Source of the DNA: Peptoclostridium acidaminophilum DSM 3953 | GTDB lineage: Bacteria > Bacillota > Clostridia > Peptostreptococcales > Peptostreptococcaceae | NCBI RefSeq assembly: GCF_000597865.1 | Contig: NZ_CP007452.1 | Location: forward strand, 186,001-250,000 | Length of the DNA: 64,000 bases | Reading direction: 5' to 3' | Shown here: positions 1 through 15,446 of the stretch, in pieces | Position numbering within the stretch: the first letter of the stretch is position 1 | How the letters are laid out: every line of letters starts with the position of its first letter | Program-made: the position numbers and the translations under genes | The notes under the pieces: generated by a model | Seen by the model: the letters and a program-made list of their open reading frames with translations, nothing else | The model's database searches: none | What the model was told of the DNA's origin: nothing

Positions 1-191
1 AGCTGGTAAAAAGCCAGTTCGGCTACCACATAATAAAGGTGACTGACAAGATAGACGAGATACCTGAGTTCGAAAAGCTTAAGGATTCGATAAAGAGCGA
101 GATGGAACAGAGCAAATACAATCAGTTCGCGACTGAGCTCAACGAAAAGGCTAAGATTGAAAAGCTGCTAAAGGATGAAACGAAGAAGTAG
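1..191 (+). CDS. prsA: Peptidyl-prolyl cis-trans isomerase, PrsA/parvulin type (C-terminal fragment)
   Basis: The window opens inside this gene; the readable frame starts at base 3 and gives the last 62 residues before TAG at 189-191. The first residues carry the parvulin signature KSQFGYHIIKVTD (Phe-Gly-Tyr-His-Ile-Ile), followed by a charged, lysine- and glutamate-rich helical tail ending KDETKK. Family knowledge: PrsA-like rotamases are extracytoplasmic lipoprotein foldases, but the lipobox and most of the isomerase domain lie outside the window, so location is inferred. It precedes spoVB by about 100 bp, an order seen in clostridia (mfd, prsA, spoVT, spoVB), although no spoVT lies between them here. 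Confidence 0.75.
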   Translation, partial: LVKSQFGYHIIKVTDKIDEIPEFEKLKDSIKSEMEQSKYNQFATELNEKAKIEKLLKDETKK

Positions 192-292
192 ACTCAAATA
201 GAATTGGTTTTTCAATGACTGAATAAACGGCTCGGGCGCTTGTCCGGGCCTGAACAGTTTTAAACAGGGAAAAGATCTGGGAGGAAATATTT

Positions 293-1897
293 ATGAAAAA
301 GGATTCCTTTTTAAAGGGAGCTTTCATACTGGGGATAGCAGGCATAATCGTCAAGGTCATGGGAGCGTTCTTCAGGATACCGCTTACAAACATAATAAGT
401 TCAGAGGGTATAGGCTACTATTCTACGGCATATCCAATGTACGTGCTGCTGCTTGTAATATCCACGGCTGGATTTCCAACAGCCATATCAAAGCTTGTAT
501 CGGAAAAGGTTGCACTTGGAGACAGAAGAGGAGCCCATAAGATATTCAAGACATCATTCACCGCACTCATATCTGTAGGGGTACTAAGCTCGCTGCTACT
601 GTATTTTGGTTCGGATTTTCTGGTTAGCAGCTGGTTTAAGAATCCAAAGGCGGAGTATTCTATGAAGGCAATTGCACCGGCGCTTTTTTTTGTGTCGATT
701 ATGTCATCCTATAGAGGATATTTCCAGGGGCTACAGGATATGAAGCCTACGGCTATATCGCAGATAATAGAGCAGTTTTTCAGGGTTGGGCTTGGACTGT
801 TTCTCGCTGTATTTCTGCTTGATAAAGGCAAGGAGTATGCTGCGGCGGGAGCGTCGTTTGGAGCTACTGCGGGAGCAGTTTTCGGAGCGCTGTTCATGTT
901 GTATATATACATGAAGAGCAAAAAAAGCATACATAGCGAAATAGAGAGAAACCCCGGGAATCACAGCGAAGAATCATCGTCTGAAATCATTAAAAAGCTT
1001 CTGAATATTGCTGTGCCTATAACTATAGGCGCTGGGATAATACCGATAATGACATTTATAGATACGGCTATAGTCATGAGAAGGCTTCAGGACATTGGAT
1101 TTAGCGTTGAAGAGTCATCAAGCCTTTACGGCCAGCTTACAGGAATGGCGGCAACGCTTGTAAACCTCCCGCAAGTGCTTACTGTGGCGCTTTCGATGAG
1201 TCTTGTGCCGCTGATATCTCAGTGTATGGCGCAAAAGAATATAGATGCAGCGAAGGAATACACTCAAATATCAGTCAAGGTTTCGAGCGTGGCCTCATTT
1301 CCAGCTGCATTCGGGCTTGCCGTGCTATCTGTCCCTATAATGAAGTTGCTGTTTCCAAATGAGCCTGCATCTGCCGGTGACATACTGCTTTATCTTTCGC
1401 TGGGAGTTGTTTTTCTCGGCTACACACAGACCTTCACGGGCATATTCCAGGGTTTGGGCAGGGCGTATGTTCCGGTGAAGAACCTGGCTATAGGAGCTGT
1501 GTTCAAGATAGGTATAAGCTACGTTCTGACGGGAATACCGTCAATCAACGTTAAAGGGGCGGCGTTGGGAACGGTGGTTGCATATGGAGTGGCTGCTGTG
1601 CTCAACTTCGTATATATAAAGAAATATATTAACATAAAATTTGAGATAATGGATTCTGTAGTGAAGCCTATGCTGGCATCGCTTATAATGGCAGGAGTTG
1701 TATGGGTTTCGTTTGCTGCAGTAGTAGGCAGCCTTGGAAACAATCTCTCGTGCGCAGTCTCGATATGTATAGGTATGGCTGCTTATATAGTGCTGCTTTT
1801 TAGAGTCGGCATAATAAAGGAGTCGGAGATACTTGTAATTCCAAGAGGCAAAAAGCTTGTTGGAATACTCAAAAAAACAAGGCTGCTAAAGGCATAA
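293..1897 (+). CDS. spoVB: Polysaccharide/lipid flippase of the MOP superfamily, SpoVB type
   Basis: The 534-residue protein is almost wholly hydrophobic with about 14 membrane segments, as in SpoVB/MurJ-like MOP exporters. It starts MKKDSFLKGAFILGIAGIIV, and inner repeats such as YFQGLQDMKPTAISQIIEQ and TGIFQGLGRAYVPVKNL are typical of the family. Members move lipid-linked sugar precursors across the membrane; SpoVB is linked to spore cortex synthesis, but close paralogues also serve vegetative envelope synthesis. ATG at 293 follows GGGAGGA at about 280-286. Family length is 500-550 residues, so it looks intact. It lies where spoVB normally sits before mazG, but here 15 kb of rRNA, tRNA and other genes intervene. 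A strong terminator follows. Confidence 0.8.
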   Translation: MKKDSFLKGAFILGIAGIIVKVMGAFFRIPLTNIISSEGIGYYSTAYPMYVLLLVISTAGFPTAISKLVSEKVALGDRRGAHKIFKTSFTALISVGVLSSLLLYFGSDFLVSSWFKNPKAEYSMKAIAPALFFVSIMSSYRGYFQGLQDMKPTAISQIIEQFFRVGLGLFLAVFLLDKGKEYAAAGASFGATAGAVFGALFMLYIYMKSKKSIHSEIERNPGNHSEESSSEIIKKLLNIAVPITIGAGIIPIMTFIDTAIVMRRLQDIGFSVEESSSLYGQLTGMAATLVNLPQVLTVALSMSLVPLISQCMAQKNIDAAKEYTQISVKVSSVASFPAAFGLAVLSVPIMKLLFPNEPASAGDILLYLSLGVVFLGYTQTFTGIFQGLGRAYVPVKNLAIGAVFKIGISYVLTGIPSINVKGAALGTVVAYGVAAVLNFVYIKKYINIKFEIMDSVVKPMLASLIMAGVVWVSFAAVVGSLGNNLSCAVSICIGMAAYIVLLFRVGIIKESEILVIPRGKKLVGILKKTRLLKA

Positions 1898-1930
1898 ATA
1901 AGTAATGAATGAAAGGGTACTTGAATTGAG

Positions 1931-1975
1931 GCCGCCTGCATTTGGTGATTCGACAAAATGCAGGTGGCTTTTTAT
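1931..1975 (+). terminator. Rho-independent terminator of spoVB
   Basis: GCCGCCTGCATTT (1931-1943) pairs with AAATGCAGGTGGC (1956-1968) with one G-U pair, followed by a run of T. It separates spoVB from the rRNA promoters. Confidence 0.85.
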
Positions 1976-2043
1976 CTTTCAAAGCTGTATTGTGTGGTTT
2001 TTAAATGCGCTTGGCGTATGTTTGGATTTTAGATAAAAATGTG

Positions 2044-2072
2044 TTGACACGTGAAACCAAAGCTGGTATATT
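2044..2072 (+). promoter_or_regulatory. rRNA promoter P1
   Basis: TTGACA at 2044-2049 and TATATT at 2067-2072 are separated by exactly 17 bp, a near-consensus sigma-A promoter about 245 bp before the first 16S gene. The sequence is not repeated ahead of the second 16S gene. Confidence 0.8.
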
Positions 2073-2138
2073 AGTCTATGTCGCCGAGAGCGGCAGAGAA
2101 TTGGAACAGAGAATAAATTAAAAACAAACAAAAAGATG

Positions 2139-2167
2139 TTGACTTTGGAGTCTTGGAGTGATAAGAT
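2139..2167 (+). promoter_or_regulatory. rRNA promoter P2
   Basis: TTGACT at 2139-2144 and TAAGAT at 2162-2167 with a 17-bp spacer. Tandem P1/P2 promoters are normal for rRNA operons. This one ends only 11 bp before the point (2178) where sequence shared with the second rRNA copy starts, so the duplicated block excludes it. Confidence 0.6.
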
Positions 2168-2177
2168 ATATTAGTCA

Positions 2178-2313
2178 CATCGCAAATTGAACCTTGAAAA
2201 CTAAACAGCAGGCTTATTTTTTAAAGATGGCTAAGCTATCGAAATTATTTAAAGTCAGTGAGACATCGCAAGATGTCAAAGTGAGCTAAAGGGACATAGT
2301 CCCAAGGATTTCT
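2178..2313 (+). other. 16S rRNA leader with processing stem
   Basis: The transcribed leader is repeated, with one C/T change, at 9281-9416. CTAAACAGCAGGCT (2201-2214) is exactly complementary to AGCCTGCTGTTTAG (3852-3865) just after the 16S gene. The two arms should form the RNase III-type processing stalk enclosing 16S rRNA. The stretch TTGAACCTTGAAAACT resembles the antitermination/boxA region of clostridial leaders. Confidence 0.7.
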
Positions 2314-3849
<1,536 letters not shown>

Positions 3850-3911
3850 ATAGCCTGCTGTTTAGTCTTGAGGGCTCAAGCCTTCAAAATTGAACAGCTT
3901 TTTTTATGCGT

Positions 3912-3987
3912 GGGGGTATAGCTCAGTTGGGAGAGCACCTGCCTTGCAAGCAGGGGGTCATGAGTTCGAATCTCATTATCTCCACCA
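3912..3987 (+). tRNA. tRNA-Ala(TGC), in 16S-23S spacer
   Basis: A 76-nt cloverleaf with anticodon TGC and encoded CCA. The acceptor stem holds the G3-U70 pair that marks alanine tRNAs. It lies in the spacer between 16S and 23S and is identical in the second operon. Confidence 0.95.
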
Positions 3988-4023
3988 TTTGTACCTTGAA
4001 AACTGCATAGCTTTAGATAAAAT

Positions 4024-6935
<2,912 letters not shown>

Positions 6936-6980
6936 AGTCTAAAGCATGCAGTTTTGAGGGTGCAAACCTTCAAAAAGCTA

Positions 6981-7009
6981 TTGACAAACACGGTGTGCCG
7001 TGCTAAAAT
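6981..7009 (+). promoter_or_regulatory. Promoter between 23S and 5S, driving the 5S-tRNA-rRNA unit
   Basis: TTGACA at 6981-6986 and TAAAAT at 7004-7009 with an exact 17-bp spacer. It starts 7 bp after the point where the two rRNA blocks stop being identical and is absent from the matching place in copy 2. It would start transcription about 15 bp before the 5S gene and feed the 22 tRNAs and the second rRNA block. Confidence 0.7.
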
Positions 7010-7031
7010 AGTAAAAGTCCGCAAGGACAAT

Positions 7032-7145
7032 CTGGTTGCAATAGCGAAGAGGCTACACCTGTTCCCATGCCGAACACAGAAGTTAAGCTCTTCAGCGCCG
7101 ATGGTACTTGGATCGAAGGGTCCCGGGAGAGTAGGACGCAGCCAG
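7032..7145 (+). rRNA. rrf: 5S ribosomal RNA, copy 1
   Basis: CTGGTTGC (7032-7039) pairs with GCAGCCAG (7138-7145). The core CACCTGTTCCCATGCCGAAC and CCGGGAGAGTAGGACGC is standard 5S. Both closing-stem arms and several loop bases differ from the second 5S at 14089-14202. Confidence 0.93.
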
Positions 7146-7152
7146 GTAATAT

Positions 7153-7227
7153 TCCGGAGTAGCTCAATGGCGGAGCAATCGGCTGTTAACCGAGAGGTTG
7201 TGGGTTCGAATCCCACCTCCGGAGCCA
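7153..7227 (+). tRNA. tRNA-Asn(GTT)
   Basis: First tRNA of the 22-gene cluster, 75 nt. Acceptor TCCGGAG pairs with CTCCGGA, anticodon GTT, CCA encoded. Confidence 0.94.
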
Positions 7228-7238
7228 CATAGTTTCAA

Positions 7239-7327
7239 GCCGAAGTGGCGGAATTGGCAGACGCACAGGACTTAAAATCCTGCGATCCTTACCGATCGTG
7301 CCGGTTCGATCCCGGCCTTCGGCACCA
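7239..7327 (+). tRNA. tRNA-Leu(TAA)
   Basis: 89-nt class II tRNA with long variable arm (GCGATCCTTACCGATCGT) and anticodon TAA in loop CTTAAAA; CCA encoded. Confidence 0.94.
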
Positions 7328-7342
7328 GGAAATTCATAATGA

Positions 7343-7418
<76 letters not shown>

Positions 7419-7425
7419 AAATCAA

Positions 7426-7500
7426 GGCCCTATGGTCAAGCGGTTAAGACACCGCCCTTTCACGGCGGTAACCCGGGTTCGAACCCCGGTAGGGTCACCA
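7426..7500 (+). tRNA. tRNA-Glu(TTC)
   Basis: 75 nt, anticodon TTC, acceptor GGCCCTA, CCA encoded. Confidence 0.94.
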
Positions 7501-7517
7501 TTAGTTTCACATTTCGT

Positions 7518-7593
7518 GGGAGCATAGCTCAGCTGGGAGAGCATCTGCCTTACAAGCAGGGGGTCACAGGTTCGAGCCCTGTTGCTCCCACCA
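7518..7593 (+). tRNA. tRNA-Val(TAC)
   Basis: 76 nt, anticodon TAC in CTTACAA, acceptor GGGAGCA/TGCTCCC, CCA encoded. Confidence 0.94.
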
Positions 7594-7598
7594 AATTC

Positions 7599-7675
7599 GG
7601 TCCGGTAGTTCAGTTGGTTAGAATGCCAGCCTGTCACGCTGGAGGTCGAGGGTTCGAGCCCCTTCCGGATCGCCA
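7599..7675 (+). tRNA. tRNA-Asp(GTC)
   Basis: 77 nt, anticodon GTC in CTGTCAC, acceptor GGTCCGG, CCA encoded. Confidence 0.94.
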
Positions 7676-7724
7676 TTTATAATTTCAAAGTGGAATGTGG
7701 TATGAAACTTAACAACAGTATCAT

Positions 7725-7800
7725 GCTGGTGTAGCTCAATTGGCAGAGCAACTGACTTGTAATCAGTAGGTTGCGGGTTCGAGTCCCATCACCAGCTCCA
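7725..7800 (+). tRNA. tRNA-Thr(TGT)
   Basis: 76 nt, anticodon TGT in CTTGTAA, acceptor GCTGGTG/CACCAGC, CCA encoded. It follows a 49-nt spacer, one of the longest in the cluster. Confidence 0.94.
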
Positions 7801-7808
7801 CAAAACAT

Positions 7809-7892
7809 GCGGGTGTGGCGGAATTGGCAGACGCGCTAGACTTAGGATCTAGTGTCCAGTACGTGGGGGTTCAAGTCCCTCCACCCGCACCA
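7809..7892 (+). tRNA. tRNA-Leu(TAG)
   Basis: 84-nt class II tRNA, anticodon TAG in CTTAGGA, acceptor GCGGGTG/CACCCGC, CCA encoded. Confidence 0.94.
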
Positions 7893-7916
7893 CAAAAACC
7901 TTTTGACTTGGAATAT

Positions 7917-7991
7917 GCGGAAGTGGCTCAGTGGTAGAGCATCGCCTTGCCAAGGCGAGGGTCGCGGGTTCAAATCCCGTCTTCCGCTCCA
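7917..7991 (+). tRNA. tRNA-Gly(GCC)
   Basis: 75 nt, anticodon GCC in TTGCCAA, acceptor GCGGAAG/CTTCCGC, CCA encoded. Confidence 0.94.
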
Positions 7992-8000
7992 AACAAATAT

Positions 8001-8077
8001 GCGCCTGTAGCTCAGTAGGATAGAGCAACGGCCTTCTAAGCCGTGTGTCCGGGGTTCGAATCCCTGCAGGCGCGCCA
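8001..8077 (+). tRNA. tRNA-Arg(TCT)
   Basis: 77 nt, anticodon TCT in CTTCTAA, acceptor GCGCCTG/CAGGCGC, CCA encoded. Confidence 0.94.
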
Positions 8078-8100
8078 TTTAACATTTAATTTGATGACAT

Positions 8101-8176
8101 TGGGGATTCGCCAAGTCGGTAAGGCACAGGACTTTGACTCCTGCATGCGCTGGTTCGAGTCCAGCATCCCCAGCCA
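8101..8176 (+). tRNA. tRNA-Gln(TTG)
   Basis: 76 nt, anticodon TTG in CTTTGAC, acceptor TGGGGAT/ATCCCCA starting with U1-A72 as in other glutamine tRNAs, CCA encoded. Confidence 0.94.
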
Positions 8177-8185
8177 AACAAATGT

Positions 8186-8261
8186 GACCCATTAGCTCAG
8201 TCGGTAGAGCATCTGACTTTTAATCAGGGTGTCCCGCGTTCGAGTCGCGGATGGGTCACCA
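8186..8261 (+). tRNA. tRNA-Lys(TTT)
   Basis: 76 nt, anticodon TTT in CTTTTAA, acceptor GACCCAT/ATGGGTC, CCA encoded. Confidence 0.94.
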
Positions 8262-8272
8262 TCCAAAACTAC

Positions 8273-8361
8273 GGAGGGGTACCGAAGCGGTCATAACGGG
8301 GCGGTCTTGAAAACCGTTAGGGTGCAAGCCCACGTGGGTTCGAATCCCACCCCCTCCGCCA
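8273..8361 (+). tRNA. tRNA-Ser(TGA)
   Basis: 89-nt class II tRNA with long variable arm, anticodon TGA in CTTGAAA, acceptor GGAGGGG/CCCCTCC, CCA encoded. Confidence 0.94.
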
Positions 8362-8385
8362 TAAGCAATTTGTTTCACAATATAT

Positions 8386-8477
8386 GGAGAAGTACTCAAG
8401 TGGCTGAAGAGGCTCCCCTGCTAAGGGAGTAGGCTCTGTCAAGGGGCGCGAGGGTTCAAATCCCTCCTTCTCCGCCA
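8386..8477 (+). tRNA. tRNA-Ser(GCT)
   Basis: 92-nt class II tRNA with long variable arm, anticodon GCT in CTGCTAA, acceptor GGAGAAG/CTTCTCC, CCA encoded. Confidence 0.94.
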
Positions 8478-8482
8478 TATAT

Positions 8483-8559
8483 CGAGGTGTAGCGCAGTTT
8501 GGTAGCGCACGTGGTTTGGGACCATGGGGCCGGGGGTTCGAGTCCCTCCACCTCGACCA
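8483..8559 (+). tRNA. tRNA-Pro(TGG), copy 1
   Basis: 77 nt, anticodon TGG in TTTGGGA, acceptor CGAGGTG/CACCTCG, CCA encoded. Identical to the gene at 8868-8944. Confidence 0.94.
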
Positions 8560-8566
8560 TCAATGA

Positions 8567-8643
<77 letters not shown>

Positions 8644-8668
8644 TAAGATTTTCAACATTTAAAAAGAT

Positions 8669-8745
8669 GGGCCTTTAGCTCAGTTGGTTAGAGCGCCCGG
8701 CTCATAACCGGTAGGTCCGGGGTTCGAGTCCCTGAAGGCCCACCA
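8669..8745 (+). tRNA. tRNA-Ile2(CAT), probably lysidine-modified, copy 1
   Basis: 77 nt with anticodon CAT. The body (GGGCCTTTAGCTCAGTTGG, stem CCGGC/ACCGG) resembles bacterial tRNA-Ile2, whose CAT is converted by TilS to read AUA. The elongator methionine tRNA is a separate gene at 9185. Identical to 8992-9068. An automatic caller may label it Met. Confidence 0.8.
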
Positions 8746-8785
8746 TCTTATACTTGTTGATGATATTGTATGCTGAAAACTTTTT

Positions 8786-8861
8786 AGGAGTGTAGTTCAG
8801 CCGGTAGAACGTCGGTCTCCAAAACCGAATGTCGTGGGTTCAAATCCTGCCACTCCTGCCA
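8786..8861 (+). tRNA. tRNA-Trp(CCA)
   Basis: 76 nt, anticodon CCA in TCTCCAA, acceptor AGGAGTG/CACTCCT, CCA encoded. Confidence 0.94.
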
Positions 8862-8867
8862 ATTCAA

Positions 8868-8944
8868 CGAGGTGTAGCGCAGTTTGGTAGCGCACGTGGT
8901 TTGGGACCATGGGGCCGGGGGTTCGAGTCCCTCCACCTCGACCA
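8868..8944 (+). tRNA. tRNA-Pro(TGG), copy 2
   Basis: 77 nt, base-for-base the same as 8483-8559; part of a local duplication within the cluster. Confidence 0.94.
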
Positions 8945-8991
8945 TGCCATATCGGTATTCGACTGCACACCTTTGAAACACTTAAAAAGAT

Positions 8992-9068
8992 GGGCCTTTA
9001 GCTCAGTTGGTTAGAGCGCCCGGCTCATAACCGGTAGGTCCGGGGTTCGAGTCCCTGAAGGCCCACCA
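8992..9068 (+). tRNA. tRNA-Ile2(CAT), probably lysidine-modified, copy 2
   Basis: 77 nt, identical to 8669-8745, and the upstream flank TTAAAAAGAT is also shared. Confidence 0.8.
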
Positions 9069-9074
9069 TCTTTT

Positions 9075-9150
9075 GCCCAGATAGCTCAGTCGGTAGAGCA
9101 GGGGACTGAAAATCCCCGTGTCGGTGGTTCGATTCCGCCTCTGGGCACCA
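9075..9150 (+). tRNA. tRNA-Phe(GAA)
   Basis: 76 nt, anticodon GAA in CTGAAAA, acceptor GCCCAGA/TCTGGGC, CCA encoded. Confidence 0.94.
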
Positions 9151-9184
9151 TATATTTATTGCAATAATTTAAATATAAAATTAT

Positions 9185-9261
9185 GGCGGCATAGCTCAGC
9201 TGGCTAGAGCGTTCGGTTCATACCCGAAAGGTCACAAGTTCGATCCTTGTTGCCGCTACCA
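9185..9261 (+). tRNA. tRNA-Met(CAT), elongator
   Basis: 77 nt, anticodon CAT in TTCATAC. Acceptor GGCGGCA with terminal G1-U72 and discriminator A is as in Firmicute elongator methionine tRNAs. Last tRNA before the second 16S leader. Confidence 0.92.
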
Positions 9262-9416
9262 TACATGCTTTTTTAAAAAGCATCGCAAATTGAACCTTGA
9301 AAACTAAACAGCAGGCTTATTTTTTAAAGATGGCTAAGCCATCGAAATTATTTAAAGTCAGTGAGACATCGCAAGATGTCAAAGTGAGCTAAAGGGACAT
9401 AGTCCCAAGGATTTCT

Positions 9417-10952
<1,536 letters not shown>

Positions 10953-11014
10953 ATAGCCTGCTGTTTAGTCTTGAGGGCTCAAGCCTTCAAAATTGAACAG
11001 CTTTTTTTATGCGT

Positions 11015-11090
11015 GGGGGTATAGCTCAGTTGGGAGAGCACCTGCCTTGCAAGCAGGGGGTCATGAGTTCGAATCTCATTATCTCCACCA
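11015..11090 (+). tRNA. tRNA-Ala(TGC), spacer copy 2
   Basis: Identical to 3912-3987: anticodon TGC, G3-U70, encoded CCA. Confidence 0.95.
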
Positions 11091-11126
11091 TTTGTACCTT
11101 GAAAACTGCATAGCTTTAGATAAAAT

Positions 11127-14038
<2,912 letters not shown>

Positions 14039-14080
14039 AGTCTAAAGCATGCAGTTTTGAGGGTGCAAACCTTCAAAGAA

Positions 14081-14225
<145 letters not shown>

Positions 14226-14258
14226 GTTTTTCAGGTATAAGCTTTAACAGAGATGATA

Positions 14259-14311
14259 TTGCATAAAATATGAAAAAGTAGTAAAATATATTTAGATGAT
14301 TACCTAAATAT
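14259..14311 (+). promoter_or_regulatory. Promoter and operator of the sdpR-like gene
   Basis: TTGCAT (14259-14264) and TAAAAT (14282-14287) are 17 bp apart. Directly after the -10 lies the perfect inverted repeat ATATTTAG (14288-14295) and CTAAATAT (14304-14311), placed where a bound repressor would block transcription. The downstream ArsR-family protein is the natural candidate to bind it; that link is inferred. Confidence 0.55.
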
Positions 14312-14361
14312 CTAAATCAATAGCGAAATAAATACAAAAACACAAAATGGAAGGTGATAGC

Positions 14362-14643
14362 TTGAATGACCTGTTTAAAGCTCTTTCAGACCCTACAAGA
14401 CGCAAGATACTTGAGCTTTTGAAAGAAAAGGATATGAGCGCAGGAGAGATAGCTGAGTATTTCGACATAAGTAAACCATCTATAAGCCACCATTTGAATA
14501 TTCTAAAGAATGCAAAGCTGGTGCTTTGGGAGAAGGACGGGCAGAATATAATATACTCCATAAACACCACTGCCATGCAGGAGATTGTAAAATGGATTTT
14601 TGATTTTAATGAAAGGAGTGACGAGGATGCTGAAGGCAAATAA
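14362..14643 (+). CDS. ArsR-family autorepressor, SdpR-like
   Basis: A 93-residue winged-helix regulator with the ArsR/SdpR core: MNDLFKALSDPTRRKILELL, then helix-turn-helix EYFDISKPSISHHLNILKNA and wing LVLWEKDGQNIIYSIN. No cysteine metal-binding box is present, as in SdpR and unlike ArsR proper. TTG at 14362 is chosen because GGAAGGTGAT (14349-14358) is a near-perfect ribosome-binding site 3-6 bases before it; an ATG at 14347 has no such site. The gene overlaps the following sdpI-like gene by 17 nt. In Bacillus, SdpR represses its own operon until SdpI binds toxin at the membrane and sequesters the repressor. No sdpC-like toxin gene is visible here. Confidence 0.8.
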   Translation: MNDLFKALSDPTRRKILELLKEKDMSAGEIAEYFDISKPSISHHLNILKNAKLVLWEKDGQNIIYSINTTAMQEIVKWIFDFNERSDEDAEGK

Positions 14644-15277
14644 ATTAATTCTCGAGCTTACAATTGTATCTATAATAGGAACTATCTTTGTCTATGGATA
14701 TCTGCCCGATACCATACCTCTTCACTGGAATATACAGGGTGAGGTAGACAGGATTGGCGGCAAGAGCAACGTGTTCATGACTGCACTGCTGCCTCTTGTG
14801 CTTTACATGCTTATGATGCTGTTTCCAAAGATAGATCCAAAGAAGAAATCTTACGAGAAGCACCAGAAGGCCTATGGCGTGACAGTCGGGCTCATAGTAA
14901 CATTTCTCATAGCAATACACTGGGTTACTATTTTCGTGAGTCTTGGAGCGAATCTGGATGTATCGACTGTGGTTTCAATAGGCATGGGCATAATGTTCAT
15001 TGTGATTGGGAATTTCATGAGCCAGATAAGACAGAATTACTTTTTCGGTATAAGGACGCCGTGGACTCTTGCAAATGAAAATGTGTGGAAAAAGACTCAC
15101 CGGGTCGGGGGGTACGGTTTCATAGCCATTGGAGCGGCATTCATATTGAGTGCGTTTTTAAAAAGCTCAATGCTTAAGTTTATCATTGTAGTGGGTGGGA
15201 CTATAGGGTTTACTCTCTATATATGCGTGTATTCTTATTTTGCTTTCAAGAAGGAACAGAGGAAAAATGACAATTAA
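14627..15277 (+). CDS. sdpI: SdpI-family membrane protein (DUF1648)
   Basis: A 216-residue membrane protein with about six hydrophobic segments. The N-terminal half carries the DUF1648 motif LPDTIPLHWNIQGEVDRIGG. The C-terminal half has the SdpI signature FFGIRTPWTLANENVWKKTH. SdpI proteins give immunity to the SDP cannibalism toxin and act as the signal receptor for SdpR; many homologues, as here, occur with an SdpR-like gene but without a toxin. ATG 14627 follows AAAGGAG (14612-14618). The reading frame also extends back to a TTG at 14600 without a fitting ribosome-binding site. A hairpin with T run follows at 15281. Confidence 0.8.
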   Translation: MLKANKLILELTIVSIIGTIFVYGYLPDTIPLHWNIQGEVDRIGGKSNVFMTALLPLVLYMLMMLFPKIDPKKKSYEKHQKAYGVTVGLIVTFLIAIHWVTIFVSLGANLDVSTVVSIGMGIMFIVIGNFMSQIRQNYFFGIRTPWTLANENVWKKTHRVGGYGFIAIGAAFILSAFLKSSMLKFIIVVGGTIGFTLYICVYSYFAFKKEQRKNDN

Positions 15278-15280
15278 TCT

Positions 15281-15322
15281 AGAGGCGAGTGGCTGCAAAT
15301 TGAAGCTGTTGGCCTCTTTTTT
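15281..15322 (+). terminator. Terminator after sdpI-like gene
   Basis: AGAGGC (15281-15286) pairs with GCCTCT (15312-15317), with further inner pairing, followed by TTTTTT. Confidence 0.65.
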
Positions 15323-15339
15323 GCTGCGAGGCGGGTATT

Positions 15340-15369
15340 TTGCATAATGTGATAGAAGCATGATATACT
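15340..15369 (+). promoter_or_regulatory. Promoter of the decarboxylase gene
   Basis: TTGCAT (15340-15345), 18-bp spacer, TATACT (15364-15369), about 75 bp before the GTG start. Confidence 0.5.
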
Positions 15370-15446
15370 ATCTTTATAGGATTTGCAGACGATGCGCATG
15401 CATTACGACATATGACATCTGACATCTGATGTGAAGGGAGGGTGCA

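Noticed and set aside
9159-9179. Possible promoter TTGCAA and TATAAA before the last tRNA-Met that could serve the second 16S
   Set aside because: The spacer is about 9 bp; not a workable promoter by inspection.
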